Part shown: positions 8,185-16,613 of the stretch, piece after piece
Numbering within the stretch: the first letter of the stretch is position 1
Layout: each line of letters opens with the position of its first letter
Origin: Bacteroidales bacterium
GTDB lineage: Bacteria > Bacteroidota > Bacteroidia > Bacteroidales > FEN-979
NCBI GenBank assembly: GCA_028706295.1
Contig: JAQWBQ010000034.1
Span: forward strand, 1 to 35,247
DNA length: 35,247 nt
Direction: 5' to 3'
Notes under the pieces: model-generated
Database searches by the model: none
What the model saw: the letters and a program-made list of their open reading frames with translations, nothing else
Told to the model about the DNA's origin: nothing
Translations under genes and position numbers: made by a program

Positions 8185-8371
8185 CAAGAAATGGGTGAAT
8201 TTTTCTATTGACTCTTCACCAACAGTCAGGCGTTTGGCTCATCAGAACAATTGAATTCGTTTACCGGATTTGATTAGGAAATCAGCCGGTATCCGGTGTA
8301 CTTTTTTACATTTTCAGGCGTTAATTTTATTATTAAGCATGCTCTGCAGGAGCATCTCTTAAACCTGAAAT

Positions 8372-9097
8372 ATGAAGAAGTTGTCGTATGTTGCTTTGCT
8401 TGTCCTCTCCTTGACTATTTGTATCCACGGAGAGAGCCAGATCTTCAATGAGGCCATGAAGATTGTAAATCCTTCAAAGGGTTCGCTCACTGAGGCTGAT
8501 GCAGTATCCGGTATCCGCGAAGCGCTCATCAAAGGCGCTGAGACCGGGGTTGCAATCGTTTCAAAGCAAGATGGTTATTTCGCGAATCCGCAGATCAGGA
8601 TCCCTTTTCCTCCTGAAGCGAAGACGGTCGAAACCAAACTTAGGGGTCTCGGGCTGGGCAGCCAGGTGGATGAGGTGGTTCTTTCACTCAACCGGGCTGC
8701 TGAGGATGCGGCAAAAGAAGCTGTTCCCATCTTTGTGGCAGCAATAAATGGAATGACTGTCAACGACGCCCTGCAAATCGTCAGGGGAGCCGATGATGCC
8801 GCTACCCGGTACCTTCAACGAACGACATCACCGGAACTCAAGGCAAAGTTCCGGCCGGTAATCCAGGCTTCGCTCGACAGGGTAAATGCAACGCGGCTAT
8901 GGTCGGATGTCATCAACACCTACAACCAGATCCCGTTTGTTTCAAAATTGAATCCCGACCTTGCAGATTACGTGACCGGCAGGGCTATCGAGGGATTGTT
9001 TGTCATGGTAGCTAAGGAAGAGAAACAGATTCGTAAGGATCCGGTATCCAGAACAACGGATATTTTGAAGAAGGTTTTCGGAGTCGATAACCTGTAA
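8372..9097 (+). CDS. DUF4197 domain exported protein
   Basis: This 241-residue protein has a signal peptide (hydrophobic residues 5-18, then HGESQ) and matches the DUF4197 family nearly end to end. Recognisable stretches are IREALIKGAETGVAIVS, YFANPQIRIPFPPE, LNRAAEDAAKEAVPIF, ATRYLQRTT and YNQIPFVSKLNPDLADYVT. The family is largely helical and exported; its biochemical role is not known to me. It is transcribed alone; 18 bp separate its stop from the stop of the convergent restriction helicase gene. Confidence 0.88.
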   Translation: MKKLSYVALLVLSLTICIHGESQIFNEAMKIVNPSKGSLTEADAVSGIREALIKGAETGVAIVSKQDGYFANPQIRIPFPPEAKTVETKLRGLGLGSQVDEVVLSLNRAAEDAAKEAVPIFVAAINGMTVNDALQIVRGADDAATRYLQRTTSPELKAKFRPVIQASLDRVNATRLWSDVINTYNQIPFVSKLNPDLADYVTGRAIEGLFVMVAKEEKQIRKDPVSRTTDILKKVFGVDNL

Positions 9098-9115
9098 AAG
9101 GCATTCAAACCCTCA

Positions 9116-11707
9116 TTAAATCACCCGCAGGATATTGATAAAATCATCCAGTTTATAAGCTTCGGTTACTTCTCTTTTTTCATATACCATAAAATACCGA
9201 TAATTATTTCCGGCTTTACCTGCCCAAAGATTCCCGAGACGGATCTTCTGCCCGGCATCCAGATGATCGCCTTTGGTTTCAAGCAACAGGGTCTTCCCGC
9301 TCTTCGTCTGAATAATAAAATCCGGGTAATGGTTGATAAATCCGTTGATGCAGAATCCCTTCCGTTCCGTATTACGGGTCCAGAATGCAATGGTGTTCAG
9401 GTTGGCGACATCATTGATTACCCGTTCCTCGAAACTGTTCATGCTGCCCTCTTTTTCGTAAAGTGATTTCGTGATATCCTTGGAAGTGTCGCCGGGAGCG
9501 ATTTCCTTCGGGAACTTGTATGCAGGCTTGATGAAAACCTTATCGGTATCCAGAAAATCCTTGAATTTCCTCTCCGAAAACTGATCGGTAAGAGATTTTA
9601 TTTTGTCTTTGATCTTTTGAATGTAACTGTAGTTATGATTTGCAAAGTCATGGAACTGCTCATCCGTGAAATCGGTCAATATCCGGTTGACGTACTTTTC
9701 AATCTCTTTATGGGGGATCGGATCCATCCTGCCAAGCATATCCAGTATGTGTTTCGACAGGTTCCTTATCCGGCTCTCCTTTCTGAGCGGGTCAAGAATG
9801 TAAGTCAGGATACTTTCTTTCACTTCGCCATCGAGCTTTACGAAGGTTGGCGTGTAGTCCTTCCGTGATTCGTCGAGATCGACCTTGTAAAGTTCAGAAG
9901 AGATGTTGTCGAACGCAATGTTTGTATCCGCCTTGCTTAAAGGGAATCCTTCCAGAAGATTTTCCTTCTCAAGAGGCAGTTCTCTTTTACTATCTCCGAA
10001 AATATCATTGGAAGCGACTTTTAAATAAAACTGAGGTAGCATTATCTGCAAGGCCTGTTCTCTGAAAATGTCTTTGATGTTATATGTTTTCACAAGTTCT
10101 TGTAATTCGTTCGGAAGTGGAATATCATTATTGGTTTCAATTTCATGAACCCTCTTTTCAAATTCTTCTGTCTGCTTCAACGCTGCTGTCTCGATGTTTA
10201 CGACCGAAGTCAAAGGAATTGTCTCTGTGATGGGATTGATCCTTGAGGTATCAATATCCATCGAAACATCGTCAGAAGGAGCCCCATCTGTTAATGTAAA
10301 TACCGAAAGCTGTGATATCGCAGCGGAAGAACGTTCTGCGGGTACTTCACCGTCGATCAACTTGTAATCCTTTTCACTGAATCCGGCTTTGTTCAACCCC
10401 CTGACGATGTTCTGCAGGGTATCCATGAATTTCGATGACGCTGTCAAAACATAGCTTAGATTCAACAGCGGGAAGTTGTGCTTTGATACCCAGGGTTGCC
10501 TTAACACCCTGCCAAGTATCTGTTCGACGTCGACTGCCGACGATTTATCCGAGAGGGATGCAAGGATATAGGCAAACGGACAATCCCATCCTTCCTTGAG
10601 CGCATTCACCGTTATGATGTACCGTACCTGGCATTCAGGCGACATCAGGTCTTCGGCTTTCAACTCGTTGAGATTGGCCGTTTTGATTTTGATCCGCTCC
10701 GGAGCGATTTTCAATTCGATCAGCTTTTCCTTCAGCTTTTCAAAGGTTGTGTTGTCTTCAGCCGTCCGGGGCTGCGCCTGGAACAAGACGATCGGACGGA
10801 TATACTTGCCACCATTCTTCTGCTCTTCAATAGCTTGCAGTTCCAACTTGCGCTGCAGTTGCAGGGCTGAATTGATCACCTCCGAATTGTCATGATGGTT
10901 GTATACAATCACCGGCAGCTTCACCATATTCTCTTTCTTTAGCTCAATCGCATCCACGAAACTGATGATGTTGCTGTTCTTCCTGGGCGTGGCGGTGAGG
11001 TCGAGAATGAAGCAGGGATTGAGGTTGATGAGCATTTCAACGCTTAACTCGCTTTCGGCGTTGTGGCTCTCATCAACTACAACAACAGGATTCAGATTCT
11101 GAATCACCTTCATCAAAGTGATATCCTCTTCACTGCCTAAAAGGGCGCCGAATGAGTGAAGGTTGCTGTTCTCCTGGAAAACTTTCCGGTCTTCTTTGTT
11201 CCGCGCTCTTAAACTGTCGAAACTCAGGATGAAAATGTTGAGCTGTTCCCTGACGCTGGAGGAGTTGAACCCGCTTCCCTGCAGTAAAGCCGCTTTATCA
11301 AAAACTTCAACTTTATTTCCGAAATGCGAATTGATTTTTTGCCTGTAGGGATGGCCGGGATCTTTAAGGTTCCTGATGGTCTGGTCTAAAATGGTGATGG
11401 AAGGTACCAGCCAGACCACCGCTTTCTCGCGGTCGTACCTGAAAGCATCGAAAATCACCTTCAGCGCGTTGCAGGCGATAAAGGTTTTCCCGCCTGCCGT
11501 GGGAACTTTCACGCAAATATGGGGAGCCTTCGCGACATTATTTTTGTATGGTTCGATAGCATCTCCCGAAAACGGTTGCAACGGTGTTCGCGGATGGTTT
11601 GTCCAGAATTCGTGAAATGCTGTACCGAAATTTTTCTTTTGCTGCACAAGCGAAAGATAACGATCAAGGTCGTTTATGGTCTGCTGCTGGTAAGGCTTTA
11701 ATTCCAT
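9116..11707 (-). CDS. res: Type III restriction enzyme Res subunit (helicase-nuclease)
   Basis: This 863-residue protein joins an SF2 helicase/translocase to a nuclease. Walker A is VPTAGGKTF (residues 68-76), the DEAD-type box is DESH (212-215), motif III is TATPRK near 237, and motif VI is DVEQILGRVLRQP. Near the C-terminus (about residues 790-812) YPDFII followed by LLLETKGDH forms a PD-(D/E)XK endonuclease site. In type III systems Res uses ATP to move along DNA and cuts at a distance from unmethylated sites, together with Mod. The start ATG overlaps the stop of the preceding DUF1016 gene by one base (TAATG), so translation is coupled. Confidence 0.9.
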   Translation of the reverse strand: MELKPYQQQTINDLDRYLSLVQQKKNFGTAFHEFWTNHPRTPLQPFSGDAIEPYKNNVAKAPHICVKVPTAGGKTFIACNALKVIFDAFRYDREKAVVWLVPSITILDQTIRNLKDPGHPYRQKINSHFGNKVEVFDKAALLQGSGFNSSSVREQLNIFILSFDSLRARNKEDRKVFQENSNLHSFGALLGSEEDITLMKVIQNLNPVVVVDESHNAESELSVEMLINLNPCFILDLTATPRKNSNIISFVDAIELKKENMVKLPVIVYNHHDNSEVINSALQLQRKLELQAIEEQKNGGKYIRPIVLFQAQPRTAEDNTTFEKLKEKLIELKIAPERIKIKTANLNELKAEDLMSPECQVRYIITVNALKEGWDCPFAYILASLSDKSSAVDVEQILGRVLRQPWVSKHNFPLLNLSYVLTASSKFMDTLQNIVRGLNKAGFSEKDYKLIDGEVPAERSSAAISQLSVFTLTDGAPSDDVSMDIDTSRINPITETIPLTSVVNIETAALKQTEEFEKRVHEIETNNDIPLPNELQELVKTYNIKDIFREQALQIMLPQFYLKVASNDIFGDSKRELPLEKENLLEGFPLSKADTNIAFDNISSELYKVDLDESRKDYTPTFVKLDGEVKESILTYILDPLRKESRIRNLSKHILDMLGRMDPIPHKEIEKYVNRILTDFTDEQFHDFANHNYSYIQKIKDKIKSLTDQFSERKFKDFLDTDKVFIKPAYKFPKEIAPGDTSKDITKSLYEKEGSMNSFEERVINDVANLNTIAFWTRNTERKGFCINGFINHYPDFIIQTKSGKTLLLETKGDHLDAGQKIRLGNLWAGKAGNNYRYFMVYEKREVTEAYKLDDFINILRVI

Positions 11708-12786
11708 TATACTGTTTCGTTACTGTTATCAAATAGCTCGCGGAGTTTTTGTTGCAACAATTTCTTATCGGGTAACTTCGTCTTGTATTCTGTCACCATG
11801 GTTGGCGAAAGTGTTCTGCTTAATGCGTATTCCACGACCTCCGAATCGTTGTCTTTGCAAAGCAACACCCCGATACTCGGATTTTCATTCGACTTTTTTA
11901 CATCCCTGTCCAGCGCTTCCAGGTAAAAATTCAATTGACCCAGGTGTTCCGGTCTGAACTTATCGGCCTTCAGCTCAATTGCCACCAGGCACTGCAATCC
12001 TCTGTGAAAGAACAGCAGATCGATGAAAAAATCTCCGTTGCCGACCTGGATTTTGAATTCCTCTCCGATAAAGATAAAATCCCTCCCCAGCTCCAGGATG
12101 AAATTCTTCATCTGTCGTACAATTCCTTTCTGAAGATCCCTTTCACTATGATGTTCAGGCAGATGGAGGAACTCAAAAATATAGGTGTCTTTAAGCGTAT
12201 TTGCAGCTTCAGGATGAATTTCATTTAATACCGGAGGGAGCTTTAGACTACCCATCATGACGCGCTCGAAATTCCCGCTGCTGATCTGTCTTTCCAATTC
12301 TCTGACCCTGATGTTTTCTTTTATGCATAGTCGCAGATAGAATTCACGTTCCTCCTCCGTTTTTGTGCGGGAAAGTAAAACAAGATGATGTGACCAACTG
12401 ATCCTGGCTAATATGCTGCCTCGGATATCACTGGTTTCTAATTGTGTCAACAGTGTTGACACAATTTCATCAGGCTGTGATTCAGATATTTGTACTTGTG
12501 TCAACACGGGTGACACAAATGTTGATTGAGCGTAAATTTCATAAAACCGTTTCATTCTGTAAAGACCGCTACGATTGAATCCTTTCAGATCGGGGTGCTC
12601 CTTTTGGATAACCTCTGCCAGTTCATCAATCGTTCTGTCACCCCAGGCAGAAACGGCAATTTTGCGGCTGATGTATCCACCGACATTCCAGTAAAGGTTG
12701 ATCAGCTCCGTGTTCACATGCATCAGAGCCTTGCTGCGCGCCTGCCGGATGAGGTATATGATCTCCGCAAATTCTTTTTGTAGCAT
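11707..12786 (-). CDS. DUF1016/YhcG-like PD-(D/E)XK nuclease-domain protein
   Basis: This 359-residue protein has an N-terminal DUF1016 helical domain (residues 1-95: LYWNVGGYISRKI, LKGFNRSGLYRMKRFYEIYA) and a C-terminal PD-(D/E)XK nuclease-like domain. FFIDLLFFHRGLQCLVAIELKAD (about 251-277) supplies the Asp and the ExK pair. Between them, residues about 89-120, is a variable stretch with an 18-residue tandem repeat (FVSPVLTQV and IVSTLLTQL). The gene lies 3 nt after mod and overlaps res by one base, so it is built into the restriction operon. DUF1016 proteins often neighbour defence genes. Whether this one cuts DNA, assists Res or guards against something else is unknown. Confidence 0.85.
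   Translation of the reverse strand: MLQKEFAEIIYLIRQARSKALMHVNTELINLYWNVGGYISRKIAVSAWGDRTIDELAEVIQKEHPDLKGFNRSGLYRMKRFYEIYAQSTFVSPVLTQVQISESQPDEIVSTLLTQLETSDIRGSILARISWSHHLVLLSRTKTEEEREFYLRLCIKENIRVRELERQISSGNFERVMMGSLKLPPVLNEIHPEAANTLKDTYIFEFLHLPEHHSERDLQKGIVRQMKNFILELGRDFIFIGEEFKIQVGNGDFFIDLLFFHRGLQCLVAIELKADKFRPEHLGQLNFYLEALDRDVKKSNENPSIGVLLCKDNDSEVVEYALSRTLSPTMVTEYKTKLPDKKLLQQKLRELFDNSNETV
12440..12518. repeat. Two palindromes in a 54-bp in-frame repeat
   Basis: Inside the DUF1016 gene, AATTGTGTCAAC (12440-12451) and GTTGACACAATT (12455-12466) are perfect 12-bp arms around AGT. A second copy at 12496-12518 shares 20 of 23 core bases and starts exactly 54 bp (18 codons) away. The core is still palindromic in the second copy (TTGTGTCA and TGACACAA arms). 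Confidence 0.85.
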
Positions 12787-12789
12787 AAT

Positions 12790-14379
12790 TCAGAATCTCG
12801 TGATATCCCGGGGAATTTTTTTGAAGATGGTGTTCCTTTTCGTTAAAAAATCTTTTGTAAGCAGGCAATTGTCGGCGTAGATGACGTATTGACCCGCTTT
12901 TGTTCTGATCGTGCTCAAAAACTCATGGTTCAACGAGGTCAGGCCTTCGGGTTCGTAATAAAAATAGTAGGCCGTGTCATTGAAAAGATTCAGAAAATAT
13001 ATGTTGTCCTTGTTTTCAGCGGGTTTTAACGGTGTTTTTGTCTCGGAATAAAAAATATAGTTCCGGATTTTCTCAATGGCTACCGCTTCATTCAGATCAC
13101 CATTCTCATCAAACAAAGGCTGCCCCAGCTCATAATAATCGAAACTTCCTCCGGTACCTTCCTTGTCGGCATACCCGTTAATCACCCGCCTGACCCTTTC
13201 GGCTGTGATCGTTTCAGCATAATCCTCCATCTCAACCAGGATGAATTTCCGGTTGCCACCGTCCTGTTTATTGAGGTTCAAAACAGCATGCGCAGTAGTG
13301 CCGGAACCGGCAAAGGAATCAAGGATAATGGAATCAGGATCTGTGGATATTTGTATGATTCTTTCAATAAGATTTGGGGGTTTTGGGGTCTGGAAAACTG
13401 CCAATCCATTAAAGATGTCTTTCAATTGATTTTTTGCAATTTCATTTGTTCCGACATCTGCGGAAAACCAGATTGTTTCCGGAACCAACCCTCTTTCTTT
13501 TAAATTTAGATAGGTCTTTATCCTAGGAACTCCGTTCCCATCTTTCCCAAACCAAATTCTGTTGTCAGTAATTGCGTCCTGCATTACAGGATTTGTATAA
13601 ACCCAACATCTTCCACTCGGCAGATGATGTACATTTCCATTGGGTGCAATCAGATCGTAAAACTGGTCCCCTGTCCCATGCCCTGATTGTGCAGTAGCAG
13701 GATCTGATTTCCAAGCTCCTCTATGGTCATTATCTGGATTTTTATATCTGGACAAGGCGTCACTTGTCATTTTTAATGGTTTGATAGTAGCATTCTTCGA
13801 TAACTTATTTTTTCTGTATGAGATCACATAGTCATGTCTATAAGATATTTCTTTTCTATTTTCTCGATTGGTTCGTTTTTCCCAAATAAAATTCGTAATA
13901 AAATTAGAAGTGCCAAATATCTCATCACAGATCAACTTTAAGCTTGAAACCTCATTATCATCAATACTAATAAACACAATGCCATCATCAGACAAGAGTT
14001 TGTATAATAATTTTAAACGAGGATACATCATACTAAGCCATTTATCATGGCGACTAAAATCTTCACCCTCTTTTCCCACAACCGAATGAAGCCATTTTTT
14101 TAACTGAGAATGATTGACGTTATCGTTATAGACCCAGGATTCCTCGCCGGTATTGTAAGGCGGATCGATGTAGATGCATTTTATTCTTCCCTCATATTCG
14201 GGCAGCAGGGCTTTGAGCGCTTCGAGATTGTCGCCATGAATGATCTTGTTCCCGCTCCCGGTTTCGGCGCTCACCTGCGTGCCGTTGTCAAACCCGTATT
14301 GATGATCCAGCACCTTAAAGGGGACATCCAGGTGATGATTAATGACTTTCTCTTTCCCGATCCAATGTAGCGTAGGCAT
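12790..14379 (-). CDS. mod: Type III-like DNA methyltransferase Mod subunit
   Basis: This 529-residue methylase has the catalytic motif IV DPPY at residues 72-75 (YIDPPYNTGEE) and the AdoMet-binding motif I FAGSGTT near 355-361 (ILDSFAGSGTTAHAVL). This order, IV before I, marks the beta class of amino-methyltransferases used by type III Mod subunits, usually making N6-methyladenine. The middle (about residues 110-350) contains the target recognition region. It is the first gene of a cassette with the DUF1016 nuclease and res. DNA encoding residues about 113-213 is only about 30% GC against about 50% on either side, which hints at exchange of the specificity region. No phase-variable repeat is seen at the start. 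The target site cannot be predicted. Confidence 0.92.
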   Translation of the reverse strand: MPTLHWIGKEKVINHHLDVPFKVLDHQYGFDNGTQVSAETGSGNKIIHGDNLEALKALLPEYEGRIKCIYIDPPYNTGEESWVYNDNVNHSQLKKWLHSVVGKEGEDFSRHDKWLSMMYPRLKLLYKLLSDDGIVFISIDDNEVSSLKLICDEIFGTSNFITNFIWEKRTNRENRKEISYRHDYVISYRKNKLSKNATIKPLKMTSDALSRYKNPDNDHRGAWKSDPATAQSGHGTGDQFYDLIAPNGNVHHLPSGRCWVYTNPVMQDAITDNRIWFGKDGNGVPRIKTYLNLKERGLVPETIWFSADVGTNEIAKNQLKDIFNGLAVFQTPKPPNLIERIIQISTDPDSIILDSFAGSGTTAHAVLNLNKQDGGNRKFILVEMEDYAETITAERVRRVINGYADKEGTGGSFDYYELGQPLFDENGDLNEAVAIEKIRNYIFYSETKTPLKPAENKDNIYFLNLFNDTAYYFYYEPEGLTSLNHEFLSTIRTKAGQYVIYADNCLLTKDFLTKRNTIFKKIPRDITRF

Positions 14380-14503
14380 TTGTAAGTAAAATTGAAGGGT
14401 TCTTTAAAATGTTAAGGAAACGTAAAATTAAAGCAAATTTCTCTTTCACCAGGAATTATCATTTCGACATGACGCACCCATTTTAAAAGAAAATCTTTGA
14501 CAA

Positions 14504-15796
14504 TTAAATCGTAGTTTTTGAAGGCACAAACAGCTTGAAGGAGTGCCTGCCTGAATTGTAAGTGTATGAGACCTCTAACCCGGATTTAACGGATATTTCT
14601 TTGACAAGCGCCAACCCCAATCCGGTATGTTCTGATGAATAACTTCCTTTTATGAACCTTGTGAACATCTCTTCAGGAGGAAAAGCGGGAGGTTCTCCGG
14701 AATTAACAATTTCGAAACCATCCCGATAAATCTGAATCCGTAGAAACCCATTGGGAGTATTATGGTGAATGGCATTACCAAGGAGATTGGAGATCAGCAT
14801 ACTCGCCAGAATCGGGTTGATCCCGAAACGGAATTCCTCCTCTTTTATCACGTTCAGTTCGAGCTTTGCATCTGTGATCAAATCATTGTATAAGGAAAGA
14901 TATTTTTCAATTACCAACGAAAAATTCACTTCCTCTTTCTGCCCATACTGATCATGTTCAATTTTTGTGAGGAGCAGTAATGTTTGCGTAATTCTTGATA
15001 AACGGATCGCATTTTCTAAAGCCTGTCCCACAAGCGAAACAGTGTTTTCATCCAGGTCCCTGTTTTGCAGAATGCTCTCCAATTTTGTACGGATAATGGT
15101 TACAGGAGTCTGCAGTTCGTGCGCGGCGTTTTCTGAAAATTCTTTCATCCTGCCGTACTCCGATTTTATTCGCAGCGTCATTTCAAAAAGGGCGCTGTTT
15201 AGTTCCTCAAATTCAATGACAGATGTTTTTTCGGGGAGAAAAACCACATCCTGATCCCCGAGCCTCAGACTTTTTATTTTGTTGATCGTCTTCAGAAATG
15301 GCGCCCACAATGATTTATTTAACAGCAGATTTGTTAACAACAGCATTGCCACCAGGAACGCGTATAAAAAAAGAAAACTAATGAAGATACTGTAAATCAA
15401 GTCGATAGTTTCAAGTTTTGACTTTTTTATAGTCACTATATAGGGATCCTTTTCTGATTCGGCTGAAAATCGGATTACCCGGTACGGAATTGATTCCCTT
15501 TCCACATCATCCCACATAACGGTATCGAACAAAATCGTTTGCAACCTTACTTTCATATTCACCCGGCGGATGGTCAGTGCATCATTCAGGAGCATGGATT
15601 TTGGTACGACAGAATCAAAGCCGGATACGATCCTCTGTATGTGAATCATCTCAGTATTCAATTGTTCATCCACCTCCTCATTCAATCGATGGTTTATCAA
15701 ATAGTAGAAGATATAGGCAGAGATCAACAGAAAAATAAAAAAACTAAGAAAATAGTACCGGGTACTTCGGGAAAACAATTTTACTGATCTGTCCAT
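14504..15796 (-). CDS. Sensor histidine kinase
   Basis: This 430-residue membrane kinase has a first transmembrane segment at about residues 13-33, a periplasmic sensor part of about 100 residues, and a second segment near 130-160. A HAMP-like linker follows, then the dimerisation/phosphoacceptor helix AAHELQTP with His226. The N box (GNAIHHNTPNG) and G box (GLGLALVKE) belong to the ATPase domain. It phosphorylates the response regulator encoded just upstream; the two reading frames overlap by 16 nt. The divergent efflux operon at 16614 is the likely target, so the signal may be a compound the pump expels. Confidence 0.93.
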   Translation of the reverse strand: MDRSVKLFSRSTRYYFLSFFIFLLISAYIFYYLINHRLNEEVDEQLNTEMIHIQRIVSGFDSVVPKSMLLNDALTIRRVNMKVRLQTILFDTVMWDDVERESIPYRVIRFSAESEKDPYIVTIKKSKLETIDLIYSIFISFLFLYAFLVAMLLLTNLLLNKSLWAPFLKTINKIKSLRLGDQDVVFLPEKTSVIEFEELNSALFEMTLRIKSEYGRMKEFSENAAHELQTPVTIIRTKLESILQNRDLDENTVSLVGQALENAIRLSRITQTLLLLTKIEHDQYGQKEEVNFSLVIEKYLSLYNDLITDAKLELNVIKEEEFRFGINPILASMLISNLLGNAIHHNTPNGFLRIQIYRDGFEIVNSGEPPAFPPEEMFTRFIKGSYSSEHTGLGLALVKEISVKSGLEVSYTYNSGRHSFKLFVPSKTTI

Positions 15797-16458
15797 ATAT
15801 AACCCACGCTATAAATTGATTTCAAATAATTTCCTGCTCCGGCATCCTGCAATTTCTTCCTCAGATTCCTGATATGGGTGTAAAGAAATGTGTATGAATC
15901 CACAAACTCCAACTCATCATTCCATAAATGTTCAACAATGCCGGATTGGGTGAGCACTTTGTTTTTATTTATGATGAAGTAATTGAGCAGATCAAATTCC
16001 TTTGGAGTAAGGGATAACGGATGGTCAGAAACTTTCACGGATAATGCCCGGTGATCGATCGTAAGCTCGTTGAAGTGCGTTACAAGATTTCCTTCGAATA
16101 ATCTTCGTCGGAGAATGGCATTTATCCTTGCATTCAGTTCGCTCAGGTGAAAGGGTTTTACCAGGTAATCATCCGACCCAAGATTCAATCCTTTCAGCTT
16201 GTCATCCAGTGAGTTCCGGGCCGAAATGATAAGGATTCCGGCATTGGATCGCGTTATCTTTAATTCTTTTATCAGATCGAAACCGGAACCTTTAGGAAGA
16301 TTGATATCCACTACGATACAATCATACTCATAATCGATAATCTTTTTCCTGGCTTCCGGGAAATCGGAAGCAGTCTCCACAACCATGTTTTCACCTTCAA
16401 GATATTTCCGGATATCCTGGAGAAGCGCTGTTTCATCTTCGATAATAAGAATCTTCAT
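15781..16458 (-). CDS. OmpR/PhoB-family response regulator
   Basis: This 225-residue protein has a receiver domain (1-115) with the acidic pocket EDE at residues 7-9, phospho-acceptor Asp51 (VVDINLPKGSG) and Lys101 (LVKPF). Its C-terminal winged helix (about 125-225) contains LTPKEFDLLNYFI and SVGYIW. It is the first gene of a two-gene operon with the histidine kinase. OmpR-type regulators bind paired direct repeats about one helical turn apart. Such a pair lies at 16512-16530, 54 bp from this start codon and on the promoter of the efflux operon. Confidence 0.95.
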   Translation of the reverse strand: MKILIIEDETALLQDIRKYLEGENMVVETASDFPEARKKIIDYEYDCIVVDINLPKGSGFDLIKELKITRSNAGILIISARNSLDDKLKGLNLGSDDYLVKPFHLSELNARINAILRRRLFEGNLVTHFNELTIDHRALSVKVSDHPLSLTPKEFDLLNYFIINKNKVLTQSGIVEHLWNDELEFVDSYTFLYTHIRNLRKKLQDAGAGNYLKSIYSVGYIWTDQ

Positions 16459-16498
16459 ACTACGAAATAACTGCTAAAATCTAAAGTAAAAATAAAGA

Positions 16499-16529
16499 TT
16501 GATTCCTGACGATCTTTAATTTATCTTTA
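16499..16529 (+). promoter_or_regulatory. Promoter of the efflux operon
   Basis: TTG at 16499-16501, 20 nt, then TATCTTTA at 16522-16529 matches the Bacteroidota promoter with one mismatch in the last base. Spacing is identical to the promoter at 1432-1462. Transcription would begin near 16536, which supports the ATG at 16614 as the real start of the first gene. Confidence 0.6.
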
Positions 16530-16530
16530 A
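16512..16530. promoter_or_regulatory. Direct repeat, candidate response-regulator site
   Basis: ATCTTTAA occurs at 16512-16519 and again at 16523-16530, an 11-bp period. This is the geometry of PhoB/OmpR-type boxes (about 7-bp repeats with 4-bp spacing). It overlaps the -7 box of the efflux promoter and lies between the divergent regulator and efflux genes. Confidence 0.5.
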
Positions 16531-16613
16531 AATTGAATTCTATTTTTACCCCGTATTTGAATTTGCCTGTTAAAACCAATCATCCTGAATCAATAAATTT
16601 TCTCTGTAACAGT

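Noticed and set aside
12440-12518. Palindromes in the DUF1016 gene as a CRISPR-like array or attachment site
   Set aside because: There are only two copies, they are in frame, and the spacing is exactly 18 codons, so a coding repeat explains them better.
14380-14503. Promoter of the restriction cassette
   Set aside because: The - strand upstream of mod is AT-rich but no TAnnTTTG box with a proper -33 partner was found, so none is called.
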